Below are positions 11,032 through 25,640 of a stretch of 64,000 nucleotides of DNA, one piece after another. Where the stretch lies: positions 4,154,001 through 4,218,000 of the forward strand of contig CP025776.1 in NCBI GenBank assembly GCA_002886105.1. Direction: 5' to 3'. The notes below the pieces were generated by a model that was given only the letters and a program-made list of their open reading frames with translations, did not search any database and was not told the origin of the DNA. Position numbers and translations under genes: made by a program. Every line of letters begins with the position of its first letter. Position 1 is the first letter of the stretch. This DNA is from Enterobacter sp. EA-1 (lineage in GTDB: Bacteria > Pseudomonadota > Gammaproteobacteria > Enterobacterales > Enterobacteriaceae).

Positions 11032-11835
11032 TCAATCCCACTGAGGCGCCAGCCCTTCCGGGCTAACCAGACGATCGTTGCACTCCAGTTCGGCGATCGC
11101 CGCGTTGTCTGCCGCATCCAGTTTCAGCGACTGCGACAGCAGGTTGCTCGCCAGATTTTCGCGTCGGGTGGAAGACGGGATCACCGCATAACCTTTGCCC
11201 ATCGCCCAGCCAGAATCACCTGTGCCGGCGTGGCGTTGTGTTTCTGCGCAATCCGGCCAATCACGTCATCCTTCAGCGCTTTGCCATAAGCCAGCGTCAT
11301 GTAAGAGGTAATGTGAATGCCATGCTGGCTCGCCCAGTCAACCACTTTGCGGTTTTGCAGATACGGAGAGAGTTCTATCTGATTGGTGGCGATATTTTCT
11401 ACACCAACGGCCGCAATCGCCTGCTCCATTAACGGGATAGTGAAATTCGATACCCCCAATCTGGCGAGTCAGTCCCTGCGCTTTCGCTTTCATCAACTGC
11501 TGCATTGAAACGGCAACCGGTACCGCCGCGCCCGGAGAAGGCCAGTGGATCAGCGTCAGGTCAACATAATCGGTTCCCAGTTTTGCAGGCTCTCTTGCAG
11601 GCTGGGGGATCAGCTTGTCTTCGCCCAGATTTTCCGTCCAGATTTTAGTGGTGATAAACAACTCTTCACGCGGGATGCCACACTGAGCCAGTGCTTTACC
11701 AATCGCCGCTTCGTTACCATAAATCTGTGCGGTATCAATCACACGATAACCCAGTTCCAGTGCCTCGTTGACGGAGGCAATTACCGCTTCATCCGTTAAC
11801 CGGAAGGTACCCAGACCAAATGCAGGGATAGACAT
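11032..11835 (-). CDS. dkgB: 2,5-diketo-D-gluconate reductase B / methylglyoxal reductase, frameshifted
   Basis: NADPH-dependent aldo-keto reductase acting on 2,5-diketogluconate and methylglyoxal. Visible: [13 protein letters not shown] (catalytic Asp, Tyr), [10 protein letters not shown] (Lys), [10 protein letters not shown] (His) and the NADPH-binding C-terminus. 267 codons; starts [15 protein letters not shown] at 11835, ends [12 protein letters not shown] at 11032. Frames break near 11600 and 11585 (C and A runs), 11455, and near 11205 where the expected GCCTGGGCG is read GCTGGGCG. Convergent with yafC. Confidence 0.95.
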
Positions 11836-11961
11836 AAGAATTCCTCTTTTCATCACTTTCCAAAATTGTGTGCAGATTATTACCAGCCGATTCACGGGGA
11901 AAAGAGCCAAAAAAGCAGAGGATTTTTGCGTCAGCAGCAATAGTGTTCAATGCGGAGCACT

Positions 11962-11990
11962 ATAGTGACTTGCATTTTGAAAGTCACTAT
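11962..11990. promoter_or_regulatory. Inverted-repeat operator upstream of the HxlR-type regulator
   Basis: ATAGTGACTT (11962-11971) and AAGTCACTAT (11981-11990) are exact reverse complements separated by 9 bases, 42 bases before the regulator start. The size and half-site style fit an operator for a dimeric winged-helix repressor, most likely the HxlR-family protein itself. Confidence 0.65.
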
Positions 11991-12032
11991 GTCACCGTGA
12001 GGACAAATCCTGAACTGTTCTCTGGTCTGAAG

Positions 12033-12564
12033 ATGAAAAATGAACCCCTTTGCCATGCCCTTGCCCTATCGCCCGCAGCACGGGCCGCATTGGCGACAGT
12101 TGGAGCATCATTATCCTGCGCGACGCGTTTGCCGGTTTTACCCGCTTTGATGAGTTTCAAAAGCACCAATGTCGCGCCGAATATCCTCTCCCGTCGCCTG
12201 AAAGAGCTGGTTGAAGACGGCCTGCTGGAAAAAGTGTGCTACAGCAGTACCCCGCCGCGTTATGAGTACCATTTGACCGAGCGCGGTCGCGATTTTCGCC
12301 CCGTATTGCTGGCGCTGGCGCAATGGGGCAACCGTTATTCTCCCCGGAAGGACCGCAGATTCAACTCGTTGAGAATGCCACTCAGCGCCCGGTAGAAGCC
12401 ATCCCTGGTTGATAAAACCACCGGAGATCCTATTACACCGGAGAAATACACGTTGGTTCCCGGCCCTGCCGCTTCGCCAGTTATTCACTATCGCCATGGT
12501 TATTTGCAACGCAAACGCGCAGGTGATACAGGGCAAAATTCTTACCACAGCAGCATATGGGTGA
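12033..12564 (+). CDS. HxlR-family transcriptional regulator, frameshifted
   Basis: Winged-helix regulator of the HxlR/YodB/MarR-like class. After frame repair near 12065-12120 the N-terminal part reads CPIARS..GR.GDSWSIIILRDAFAGFTRFDEFQ, and the core NVAPNILSRRLKELVEDGLLEKVCYSSTPPRYEYHLTERGRDFRPVLLALAQWGNRY is unmistakable. A C-terminal arm continues to about 12564, where the frame is uncertain. First gene of the cassette, followed within 6 bases by the EmrA-like gene, and probably the local repressor acting at 11962-11990. Whether it senses a drug, a quinone or a redox change cannot be told from the sequence. Confidence 0.82.
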
Positions 12565-12569
12565 CCATC

Positions 12570-13612
12570 ATGACCCAGAGGAGTAAGAAAAAGCGCTAAT
12601 GCTGGCGCTTATTGCCGCAGCATTACTGACAACAGCGGGCTATGGCGCTTACTGGTGGCATAGCGGGCGTTTTATGCAATCCACTGACGATGCCTACGTC
12701 GGCGGCGACATCAGCGCCATTTCCACGAAGGTCTCCGGTTATATTCAGCGCATTGCCGTACAGGACAATATGGCGGTAAGGAAAGGTGACCTGCTGGTGC
12801 AACTCGACGCTCGTGATTACCTGAGGGCTGCGCTGGCAAAAGCGCTTGCCGAAGTGGCCGCCCAGCAGGCAGCGCTGGCAGATGGCAGCCTCCCGGCAAT
12901 TACAACGGGCGGCACAGAAGGAGCCACTGCATCGCTGGCAGCCGCCCAGCAGCAACCGAAAAATCCGCTAACGATAACCGGCGCTATGGCGCGCTGGTCA
13001 TGTCCAGTGCGGTATCCGCTCAGGTGCGGGAAAACGCGGCGGCGGATTATCGTCAGGCTCGGGCGCAAGAGAGTAAAGCTCAGGCTGACCAGAGGGTGGC
13101 AGAGCGCCAGTTGAGCGTGCTGGATGCGCGCGAGAAACAGACGCTGGCAGCGTTGATGCAGGCACAAGCCAGTCTTGATATGGCGCGGCTAAACCTCAGT
13201 TATACCGAAATCCGTGCGCCGTTTGATGGTGTGATTGGTAACCGGCGGGCGTGGTCAGGATCGTATGTCAACAGCGGCACCCAGTTGCTTTCCCTCGTAC
13301 CGGCGCAGGGCTTGTGGATCGAGGCCAATTTTAAAGAGAGCCAACTGGCACACATGCTTCCTCGGGCAAAAGAGCGACTGTTGTTGCAGATGTCTTGCCA
13401 GTGCCATACCTTTAGCGGGCGCGTCGCCAGCGTCTCTCCGGCGACAGGATCGCGCTTTAGTATTCTTCCCGCTGAAAATGCCACAGGCAATTTCACGGAT
13501 CGTCCAGCGGGTTCCGGTACGTATTGCACTGGACGGTGAAGCCGCCACACTCGATGTGCTGCGCCCGGGTTTATCAGTGATCGTCACCGTTGATGAAAAG
13601 AGCGCGCAATGA
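12570..13612 (+). CDS. HlyD/EmrA-type membrane fusion protein, frameshifted
   Basis: Periplasmic adaptor of a tripartite drug efflux pump. One N-terminal membrane helix (MLALIAAALLTTAGYGAYWW), then a biotinyl-lipoyl half (STDDAYVGGDISAISTKVSGYIQRIAVQDN), a coiled-coil hairpin rich in Ala, Gln and Arg (about 12820-13160), the second lipoyl half (LNLSYTEIRAPFDGVIGN) and a beta-barrel. About 347 codons. The ATG at 12570 needs one missing G in AAGGCG; otherwise the frame starts at 12599. Near 13395 an expected GCCAGGCC is read GCCAGTGCC. The stop overlaps the next start (ATGA). Not E. coli emrA itself, only of that family. Confidence 0.85.
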
Positions 13613-15168
13613 GCATCAGCGATGCCTTGCAACAGCAGCATGAAATGCCGCTGTCGGTCAGCAAGAAGGTGTTCGCCTTCGCCACAATGTGCATCGGGAT
13701 GTTTATCGCGCTTATCGACATTCAGATAGTCTCCGCCTCTTTACGGGATATCGGCGGCGGACTTTCGGCAGGAGACGATGAAACTGTCTGGGTACAGACC
13801 AGTTACCTGATAGCCGAGATCATCATCATTCCTCTCTCAGGCTGGCTGGCAAGAGTGATGTCCACTCGTTGGTTGTTTGCCGCGTCTGCTGCTGGGTTTA
13901 CCGTGATGAGTGTGCTGTGCGGCTGGGCGTGGAATATTCAGAGCATGATCGTTTTTCGGGGGTCTGCAAGGACTGGCGGGCGGGTCGATGATCCCATTGG
14001 TCTTCACCACCGCTTTTGCTTTTTTCCGGTGGTAAGCAGCGGGTAATCGCGGCAGCAACAATTGGTGGGCTGGCCTCGCTGGCCCCCACGCTTGGCCCGA
14101 CAGTAGGTGGCTGGATCACGGAAAACTTCAACTGGCACTGGCTATTCTTCGTCAATATTGTGCCGGGTATTTACATCACCCTCGCCGTGCCGCTGCTGGT
14201 CAAAATCGACACGCCCGACCCCTCGTTATTGCGCGGTGCGGATTACCTCAGCATTTTGTTGCTGGCAGTTTCCCTTGGCAGCCACCGGAGTACACACTGG
14301 AGGAAGGCCCGCGCTGGGGCTGGTTTGATGACAATACCGGCGTTGACTGGCTGGATCGCCCTGTTGTGCGGCATCGCGTTTATTGTGCGGACATTACGTC
14401 ATCCCCAACCGGTCATGGATCTGCGCGCGCTGCAAGACCGGACGTTTACCCTTGGCTACTTCTCGTTTATGGCAGGCGTAGGCATCTTTGCTACGATCTA
14501 TTTAACACCGTTGTTTTTGGGTACGGTGCGCGGTTTCCAGCGCACTGGAAATTGGTCTGGCCGTTTTCTCGACCGGCTTGTTTCAGGTGCTTTCCATTCC
14601 CTTATACGCATGGCTGGCTAACCGCATTGATCTGCGTTGGTTGCTGATGGCCGGGTTGCTGGGTTTTGCCGCGTCAATGTACAGTTTCATCCCAATAACG
14701 CATGAGTGGGGTGCAAGCGAATTACTGCTACCACAGGCCTTTAGAGGCATTTCGCAGCAGTTCGCCGTTGCGCCAACGGTCACGCTGACCCTCGGTAGCC
14801 TGCCACCTGCAAGGCTGAAACTGGCGTCCGGACTGTTTAATTTAATGCGTAATCTGGGCGGCGCCATCGGTATTGCCCTGTGCGGGACAGTGCTCAATAA
14901 CCGGACCAATTTGCACTACAGTCGTCTTGCCGATCATCTGAATAACACCAATCTTTCACTGACTGATTTTCTTCAGGGAAGCATCTCAAGGCTTATGGGG
15001 CTGGGTATATCTCCCGACCTTGCCAACAGCGTCACGCTGAAAAACCTTTCAGCACTCACGTTGCGAGAAGCCCGAACAGAAGCGTTCGCGGATACGTTCT
15101 ATTTGATCATGGCTGGTTTTTTGATTGCCGCGCTGCTTGTGCCATTCATGAAAAAGCCGCAGGCGTAG
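13609..15168 (+). CDS. EmrB-type DHA2-family MFS efflux transporter, frameshifted
   Basis: Fourteen-helix drug:H+ antiporter of the DHA2/EmrB family, partner of the preceding adaptor. Motifs: IALIDIQIVSASLRDIGGGL (helix 1), TVWVQTSYLIAEIIIIPLSGW, and after repair RGLQGLAGGSMIPLVFTTAF and APTLGPTVGGWITENFNWHWLFFVNIVPG (the DHA2 motif). C-terminal AFADTFYLIMAGFLIAALLVPF. About 515 codons. Frames break near 13965, 14020, 14285 (expected CCTGG read CCACCGG), 14330 and 14540. Substrate unknown; clearly related to EmrB, and co-translated with the adaptor. Confidence 0.87.
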
Positions 15169-15190
15169 TAATAACTAAGGAGAATCGAGT

Positions 15191-16464
15191 ATGAGCGTTT
15201 CGCAAAAAACGCATTGTCGTGACGGGAATGGGCATTGTCAGCCCACTGGGGTGCGGCGTGTCGCATGTCTGGCAATCACTGCTGCAGGGAAATTCGGGGA
15301 TTTCTCGTCTGCCTGAAGATATCGTTGACGATATTCCCTGCAAAGTCGCGGGCCGGGTTCCTTCTGTCGAACAGGATCCGCAGCATGGGTTCGATCCACT
15401 GTCGGTTATTCCCGCAAAAGAACGCAAAAGATGGATCGCTTTATCGAGTTTGCGCTGGTTGCTGCGCATGAGGCGCTGAGCCGGTGCAGGATGGTTTCCT
15501 GAAGATCAGGCGGCAAAGGATCGCACTGCCACGGTGATCGCCACCGGTATTGGTGGATTTAACGAGATTGCCAATGCGGTACGAATCACGGATTCACGCG
15601 GGCCCCGCCGCCTCTCCGTTCACCATTCCCTCTTTTCTGGCTAATCTGGCGGCAGGACACGTCTCTATTGCGCACGGTTTTCGCGGCCCTATTGGCGCGC
15701 CGGTTACCGCCTGCCGCAGGTGCGCAGGCAATAGGTGACGCCGCGCGGATGATCCGTAGCGGTGAAGCAGATATCGCATTATGTGGTGGCAGTGAAGCGG
15801 CTATCCACCGGGTTAGCCTCGCCGGGTTTGCCGCAGCCAGAGCGCTTTCTAGCGGATTTAATGACTTTCCGACGGCCGCATCCCGCCCCTTTGATCGCGA
15901 TCGTGATGGTTTTGTAAATGGGAGAAGGCGCCGGATTATTGGTCATTGAATCGCTGGAACATGCACAGGCGCGTGGGGCAATGCCGCTGGCCGAGTTGGT
16001 GGGATATGGAACCAGTGCGGATGCTTATCATCTGACCGCCGGCCCCGAAGATGGGAATGGCGCACGTCGGGCAATGGAAGCCGCGATCCGTCAGGCAGGC
16101 ATCAAGGCAGAGGATATCCAGCATATCAACGCGCATGCAACGTCAACACAGGTGGGTGACAAAGGTGAGCTGGCTGCAATCAAAAGCGTTTTTGGCTTAA
16201 CCCCAGTGGCGGTAACGTCAACAAAATCCGCGACAGGCCACCTGCTCGGCGCAGCCGGCGGGATCGAGGCGATTTTTACCCATTCAGGCTTTACGCGAAC
16301 AGATTGTTCCACCGACATTGAATCTGCACAATCCCGATGATGAAGCGGATGGCGTTAATCTGGTGGCGCTGAAAGCGCGTCCGCTCGGCATGCGCTACGC
16401 GTTATCGAATGGTTTTGGATTCGGTGGTGTTAACGCCTGTTTGTTGTTAAAACGCTGGGAGTGA
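15191..16464 (+). CDS. FabF-type beta-ketoacyl-ACP synthase II paralogue, frameshifted
   Basis: Thiolase-fold condensing enzyme of the KAS II family. Starts [24 protein letters not shown] with AAGGAG eight bases upstream. The catalytic Cys lies in PVTAC (about 15710), the two His in [19 protein letters not shown] and [13 protein letters not shown], and the C-terminus [19 protein letters not shown] is complete, so the active site is intact once frames near 15205, 15430, 15490, 15705, 15920 and 16280 are repaired. About 424 codons. The housekeeping fabF normally sits with acpP, so this should be a second copy. Placement behind an efflux pair suggests resistance or lipid remodelling rather than bulk synthesis; inferred. 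Confidence 0.85.
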
Positions 16465-16470
16465 TCGACA

Positions 16471-16497
16471 AAAGGGGCTTAATTGCCCTTTTATTTT
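16471..16497 (+). terminator. Terminator of the HxlR-efflux-FabF cassette
   Basis: AAAGGGGC / GCCCTTTT stem with a TTAATT loop and a T-rich tail, 7 bases after the FabF paralogue stop. Confidence 0.7.
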
Positions 16498-16511
16498 ATA
16501 AGTTACAGACG

Positions 16512-16542
16512 AAAAAAACCGTATCTCGCGAGAGATACGGTT
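16512..16542 (-). terminator. Rho-independent terminator of the rRNA operon
   Basis: Perfect 11-bp stem AACCGTATCTC / GAGATACGGTT with a 4-base loop, followed on the minus strand by seven T. Lies just after tRNA-Asp copy 2. Confidence 0.9.
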
Positions 16543-16553
16543 CTTAAAATGAG

Positions 16554-16631
16554 TGGCGGAACGGACGGGACTCCGAACCCGCGACCCCCTGCGTGACAGG
16601 CAGGTATTCTAACCGACTGAACTACCGCTCC
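16554..16631 (-). tRNA. aspU: tRNA-Asp (GTC), copy 2, distal gene of the rRNA operon
   Basis: 78 bases, identical to the copy at 4640 except for one extra C in the T arm at 16573-16574. The extra base would give an eight-base T loop, so I treat it as a sequencing error. Position after 5S matches E. coli aspU in rrnH. Confidence 0.95.
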
Positions 16632-16681
16632 ACCGAATTTGTCACTTCACCGGTTTTCACACCGGTTTACTGCTTAATTTG

Positions 16682-16802
16682 ATGCCTCGGCAGTTCCCTA
16701 CTCTCGCATGGGGAGACCCCCACACTACCATCGGCGCTACGGCGTTTCACTTCTGAGTTCGGCATGGGGTCAGGTGGGACCACCGCGCTGGTGCCGCCAG
16801 TA
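16682..16802 (-). rRNA. rrf: 5S ribosomal RNA
   Basis: About 120 bases matching enterobacterial 5S. Two lesions: the conserved CCTGGC at the 3' end is read CCTCGGC (16685-16690), and a four-C run is read as five near 16718. Confidence 0.96.
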
Positions 16803-16891
16803 AATTCTGTTTATCAGACCGCTTCCGCGCCCTGACATAATCTGTATCAGGCTGAAAATCATCTCTGCCGCCAAAACATCTTCGGCGTTGT

Positions 16892-19809
<2,918 letters not shown>

Positions 19810-19986
19810 TCACAACCCGAAGATGTTTCTTGCGATTCATCATCAGTTGTGAAAATTTGAGACTCGCAGAACAGTTCGCACTGTTCTGTGTTTCCAATTA
19901 CAGCTTGATCCAGATTTTTAAAGAGCAAAACTTCGCAGCACACAGAATGTGTACTCTGAAGTTTTCTTGGTTCAGACAGTAAAAGA

Positions 19987-20063
19987 TGGTGGAGCTATGC
20001 GGGGATCGAACCGCAGACCTCCTGCGTGCAAAGCAGGCGCTCTCCCAGCTGAGCTATAGCCCC
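19987..20063 (-). tRNA. alaV: tRNA-Ala (TGC) in the rRNA spacer
   Basis: 77 bases with CCA; anticodon TGC. One extra base in a G run (20001-20004) widens the T loop to eight bases, probably a sequencing error. Confidence 0.96.
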
Positions 20064-20165
20064 ATCGTGGTCTCTGTAACCTTAATTTCAGTTGAGACAA
20101 GGCGTGGTGACACGAAGCATACTGAAGTATGTGAGTGTCGCCGCAACGCAGTATCAGCAGAAATT

Positions 20166-20242
<77 letters not shown>

Positions 20243-20313
20243 GCAGAGATTTTTTACTGCCCGTTTTTCATCAGACAATCTGTGTGAGCACTGCAAAGGC
20301 AGGTTCTTTAAGG

Positions 20314-21859
<1,546 letters not shown>

Positions 21860-21994
21860 AAAAGTTTGATGCTCATCGGAATTAAACTTCGTAATGAATT
21901 ACGTGTTCACTCGTGAGACTTGGTATTCATTTAGCGTCCTGAGACGTTAAGAATCCATGTCACTTTGAGTGCCCACACAGATTGTCTGATAAAT

Positions 21995-22006
21995 TGTTAA
22001 AGAGCA
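21995..22006 (-). promoter_or_regulatory. boxA antitermination element of the rRNA leader
   Basis: Minus-strand TGCTCTTTAACA, the canonical enterobacterial boxA, between the P2 promoter and 16S. It recruits the Nus/S10 antitermination complex. Confidence 0.9.
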
Positions 22007-22044
22007 GTTGCGACGCGCCTTGGCGCTCTGTCGCGAGGTGGCGT

Positions 22045-22072
22045 ATATTACGCTTTCCTCTTTCAGAGTCAA
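22045..22072 (-). promoter_or_regulatory. rRNA operon promoter P2
   Basis: -35 TTGACT and -10 TAATAT with a 16-base spacer on the minus strand. Confidence 0.85.
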
Positions 22073-22153
22073 CCCTGATTTTCAGGATTTTTCTCTTTCG
22101 ACTCACCGTCGCTGCGAGCTGTTGTTCGCTTAGCGCCGTGTCGATGGAGGCGC

Positions 22154-22181
22154 ATTATAGGGAGCCAGAAAGGAATGACAA
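22154..22181 (-). promoter_or_regulatory. rRNA operon promoter P1
   Basis: -35 TTGTCA, 16-base spacer, -10 TATAAT and a GC-rich discriminator GCGCC, the classic stringently controlled rRNA promoter. The AT-rich stretch at 22182-22205 fits an UP element. It starts just after gmhB. The 350 bases between 16S and gmhB hold only this promoter and leader region. Confidence 0.88.
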
Positions 22182-22210
22182 GCGGAAAAATGCATTTTTA
22201 TTTCAACCGC

Positions 22211-22805
22211 TCATCTTTTCATCATAACGACTACTTTTGATGCTTTTTTAATGGCTGCGGGCAGCTCCGCCAAAGCTATTAATCACCCAATCCGCACTGT
22301 TTTCCGCTTCCGGCGTCACAGGCTTGCCGGTCCGCACCAGAACTTTCGTCCCGACCTGGAGCCGCAGTCGCCGCCTGCATATCTTCAATTTTGTCACCCA
22401 CCATATAAGACGCGGCCATATCAATGTGCAGGAAATCGCGCGCCGAGATAAACATCCCCGGATGCGGCTTACGGCAATCACACACCTGACGGAACTCTTC
22501 GACACTACCCTGCGGATGATGCGGACAATAATAGATACCATCCAAATCAACGCCCCGGTCGGCCAACGACCAGTCCATCCATTCGGTCAGTGTTTCGAAT
22601 TGTGCTTCGGTGAATTTACCGCGCGCAATGCCAGACTGGTTCGTCACCAACACCGTAAGGGGCAAAGCCCATTTCTTTTAATTCGCGCATGGCATCAATG
22701 ACACCATCAATAAATTCAAAGTTATCGATCTCATGGACATAGCCGTGATCGACATTAATCGTGCCGTCACGATCGAGAAAAATAGCGGGTACTGACTTTT
22801 GCCAC
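22211..22805 (-). CDS. gmhB: D-glycero-beta-D-manno-heptose-1,7-bisphosphate 7-phosphatase, frameshifted
   Basis: HAD-family phosphatase of ADP-heptose synthesis for the LPS inner core. After repair the N-terminus reads [26 protein letters not shown] (DxD nucleophile); then [14 protein letters not shown], the zinc-binding CPHHPQG...CDCRKPHPG loop, and [13 protein letters not shown] start at 22803-22805, as in E. coli. Frames break near 22790, 22655 and 22365, and the exact C-terminal end is unsure because of an A run near 22240. About 191 codons expected. Confidence 0.93.
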
Positions 22806-22892
22806 GGGTTTACTCCTGAAAAGGCCTATGCGCCTAGTATCTCATGTTTCGCTACGCAGGAAAGTGCTCATCGCGCAGAGCGACATTGATTT

Positions 22893-22908
22893 AGACGTCT
22901 GGATGCCT
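22893..22908. promoter_or_regulatory. MetJ operator (met boxes) upstream of metNIQ
   Basis: AGACGTCT is a perfect met box, followed directly by a weaker GGATGCCT. Tandem met boxes bind MetJ with S-adenosylmethionine to repress methionine genes. Lies about 85 bases before metN. Confidence 0.8.
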
Positions 22909-22992
22909 TACCATCCGCTGTGTTTACGGGCATCCCCCGTAACCGGCAGAAGAAAATGCCACGGCTCACTCCTATACGATAAAAATAATCTG

Positions 22993-24023
22993 ATGATTAA
23001 ACTTTCGAATATCACCAAAGTGTTCCAGCAGGGGAACCGCACAATTCAGGCGCTGAAAGACGTCAGCCTGCATGTTCCTGCTGGTCAAATTTATGGCGTT
23101 ATTGGCGCGTCAGGCGCCGGTAAAAGTATACGCTGATTCGCTGCGTCAATCTGCTTGAGCGCCCAACGCAGGGCAACGTGCTGGTTGACGGTCAGGAACT
23201 GACACAACTTTCCGAAGCGGAATTAACCAAAGCCCGTCGCCAGATTGGCATGATCTTCCAGCACTTTAACTTGCTCGCCTCCCGCACCGTGTTCGGCAAC
23301 GTGGCCTTACCGCTGGAGCTGGATAACACCCCGCGTGAAGAGATCAATCGCCGGGTGAAAGAGCTGCTTGAGCTGGTTGGTTTAGGTGATAAGCATGATA
23401 GCTATCCGGCAAACCTGTCCGGCGGGCAAAAACAACGCGTCGCCATCGCGCGTGCACTGGCCAGCAACCCAAAAGTTCTGCTGTGCGACGAAGCCACCAG
23501 CGCGCTGGATCCAGCAACCACCCGCTCTATTCTTGAGTTACTGAAAGACATTAACCGCCGTCTGGGTCTGACTATCCTGCTTATCACGCATGAAATGGAC
23601 GTGGTGAAACGCATCTAGACTGCGTCGCGGTGATCAGCAATGGCGAGTTAATTGAGCAAGATACGGTGAGCGAAGTCTTCTCACATCCGAAAACGCCGCT
23701 GGCGCAGCAATTTATTCAGTCGACATTGCATCTGGATATCCCGGAAGATTACCTGCAGCGCTTACAGGCCGAACCGCATAAAGATAGCGTGCCAATGCTG
23801 CGTATGGAATTTACCGGTCAATCGGTGGATGCGCCGCTGCTGTCGGAAACCGCGCGCCGCTTCAATGTGAACAACAATATCATCAGCGCGCAGATGGATT
23901 ACGCAGGCGGCGTGAAGTTCGGCATTATGCTGACAGAGATGCACGGCGCTCAACAAGATACGCAAGCAGCCATCGCGGCTGCAGGAACATCATGTAAAAG
24001 TAGAGGTACTCGGTTATGTCTGA
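22993..24023 (+). CDS. metN: D/L-methionine ABC transporter ATP-binding protein, frameshifted
   Basis: ATPase of the MetNIQ methionine importer. Walker A GASGAGKS (about residue 38), Q-loop [13 protein letters not shown], signature [15 protein letters not shown], Walker [14 protein letters not shown]-loop LLITHEMD, and a C-terminal methionine-sensing NIL/ACT-like domain ([18 protein letters not shown]). 343 codons. Frames break near 23128 (two extra bases after Walker A), 23617 and 23985. Overlaps metI by 8 bases (ATGTCTGA). MetJ control expected from the met box upstream. Confidence 0.97.
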
Positions 24024-24671
24024 GGCAATGATGTGGCTCTTTGCCCGCAGCATCTGGGAAACGTTATTTATGACCTTTGCTTCCAGGCTTTTTTGGGGGT
24101 TTGTCGTAGGTTTGCCGTTTGGCTGCTGTACGTCACCCGTCCGGGTCAGATTATGCAAAACCCGGGGGCTCTATCGGGTGATTTCAGCACTGGTTAACGT
24201 GTTTCGCTCCATTCCGTTTATCATTTTACTGGTATGGATGATCCCCTTTACCCGCATTATTGTCGGCACCTCTATTGGTTTGTATGCGGTCATTGTTCCG
24301 CTAACAGTGGGCGCCGCGCCGTTTATTGCCCGTATGGTGGAAAACACCCTGCTTGAGCTGCCGGCAGGTTTAATTGAGGCTTCCCGCGCGATGGGCGCTA
24401 CGCCGATGCAGATTATCCGTAAGGTACTGCTGCCAGAAGCGCTACCAGAGGCCTGATCAACGCCGCGACCATTACGCTTATCACGTTGGTAGGTTACTCC
24501 GCAATGGGCGGTGCCGTGGGCGCAGGCGGCCTAGGTCAATTGGGTATCCAATATGGCTATGTGACCTACAATCCATTAGTGATGAATACCGTACTGATAT
24601 TGCTCGTGGTTTTGGTTTACCTCATTCAGTTCGCTGGCGATCGCATCGTCCGGGCTGTAACGCACAAATAA
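24016..24671 (+). CDS. metI: D/L-methionine ABC transporter permease, frameshifted
   Basis: Five-helix inner-membrane permease of the methionine importer. The EAA coupling motif is [52 protein letters not shown] and [11 protein letters not shown] are diagnostic. About 217 codons. Frames break near 24090, 24125, 24165 and 24438; at 24438 the expected CCAGGCC is read CCAGAGGCC. Lies between metN and metQ. Confidence 0.96.
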
Positions 24672-24713
24672 CGTTACACACAACATAACGACTCTGATAG
24701 TAAGGAAAATAAC

Positions 24714-25529
24714 ATGGCTTTTAAATTCAAGACCTTTGCGGCAGTCGGCGCGCTGCTTGGATCTCTGGCGCTGGTCGGCTGCGGCCGGATGAAAAGGATC
24801 CGAATCACATCAAAGTCGGTGTGATTGTGGGTGCTGAGCAGCAGGTTGCAGAAGTGGCGCAGAAAGTTGCCAAAGAGAAATACGGTCTCGATGTTGAGCT
24901 GGTGACCTTTAATGACTACGTTCTGCCGAACGAAGCGCTCAGCAAAGGTGACATTGATGCCAACGCATTCCAGCACAAACCGTACCGGATCAGCAGATCA
25001 AAGATCGCGGTTTCAAACTGGTTCCGGTCGGCAACACCTTCGTTTACCCGATTGCAGGCTACTCCAAAAAAATCAAAGCGCTGTCTGAACTGCAGGACGG
25101 TTCTCAGGTAGCAGTGCCGAACGATCCGACTAACTTTGGGCCGTTCTCTGCTGCTGCTGCAGAAACAGGGTCTGCTCAAACTGAAAGACGGTATTGGTCT
25201 GCTGCCAACCGTGCTGGACATCACCGAAAACCCGAAAAACCTGAAGATTGTTGAACTGGAAGCACCACAGCTGCCACGTTCACTGGATGATGCGCAGATC
25301 GCACTGGCAGTCATTAACACCACCTACGCCAGCCAGATCGGCCTGACCCCCGGCCAAAGACGGCATCTTTGTTGAAGACAAAGACTCCCCCGTACGTGAA
25401 CCTGATCGTCGCTCGCGAAGATAACAAAGACGCAGAAAACGTGAAGAAATTCGTCCGGCATACCAGTCTGACGAAGTTAACGAAGCGGCAAACAAAGTCT
25501 TCAACGGCGGCGCAGTGAAAGGCTGGTAA
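24714..25529 (+). CDS. metQ: Methionine-binding lipoprotein MetQ, frameshifted
   Basis: Periplasmic lipoprotein that delivers methionine to MetNI. Signal peptide with lipobox LVGC near residue 20, then HIKVGVIVGAEQQVAEVAQKVAKEKYGLDVELVTFNDYVLPNEALSKGDIDANAFQH-type NlpA domain; ends GGAVKGW. 271 codons. AAGGA lies eight bases before ATG. Several frame breaks coincide with expected CCAGG/CCTGG: near 24787 (read CCGG), 24986 (CCGG), 25132 (CTTTGG) and 25456 (CCGG). Confidence 0.97.
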
Positions 25530-25554
25530 TCTCCTCTGTCTGTAATATCATTCC

Positions 25555-25579
25555 AAGGCGGGGCGAAAGCCCGTCTTGT
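25555..25579 (+). terminator. Probable metNIQ terminator
   Basis: AAGGCGGG / CCCGTCTT stem with one G-T pair and loop GCGAAAG, then a modest T content. Weak. Confidence 0.5.
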
Positions 25580-25640
25580 CATTTAATGCACGCGCCTGAT
25601 TCAATAAGCCGCGTTTAGAACATTTCATTGAGGATATATT

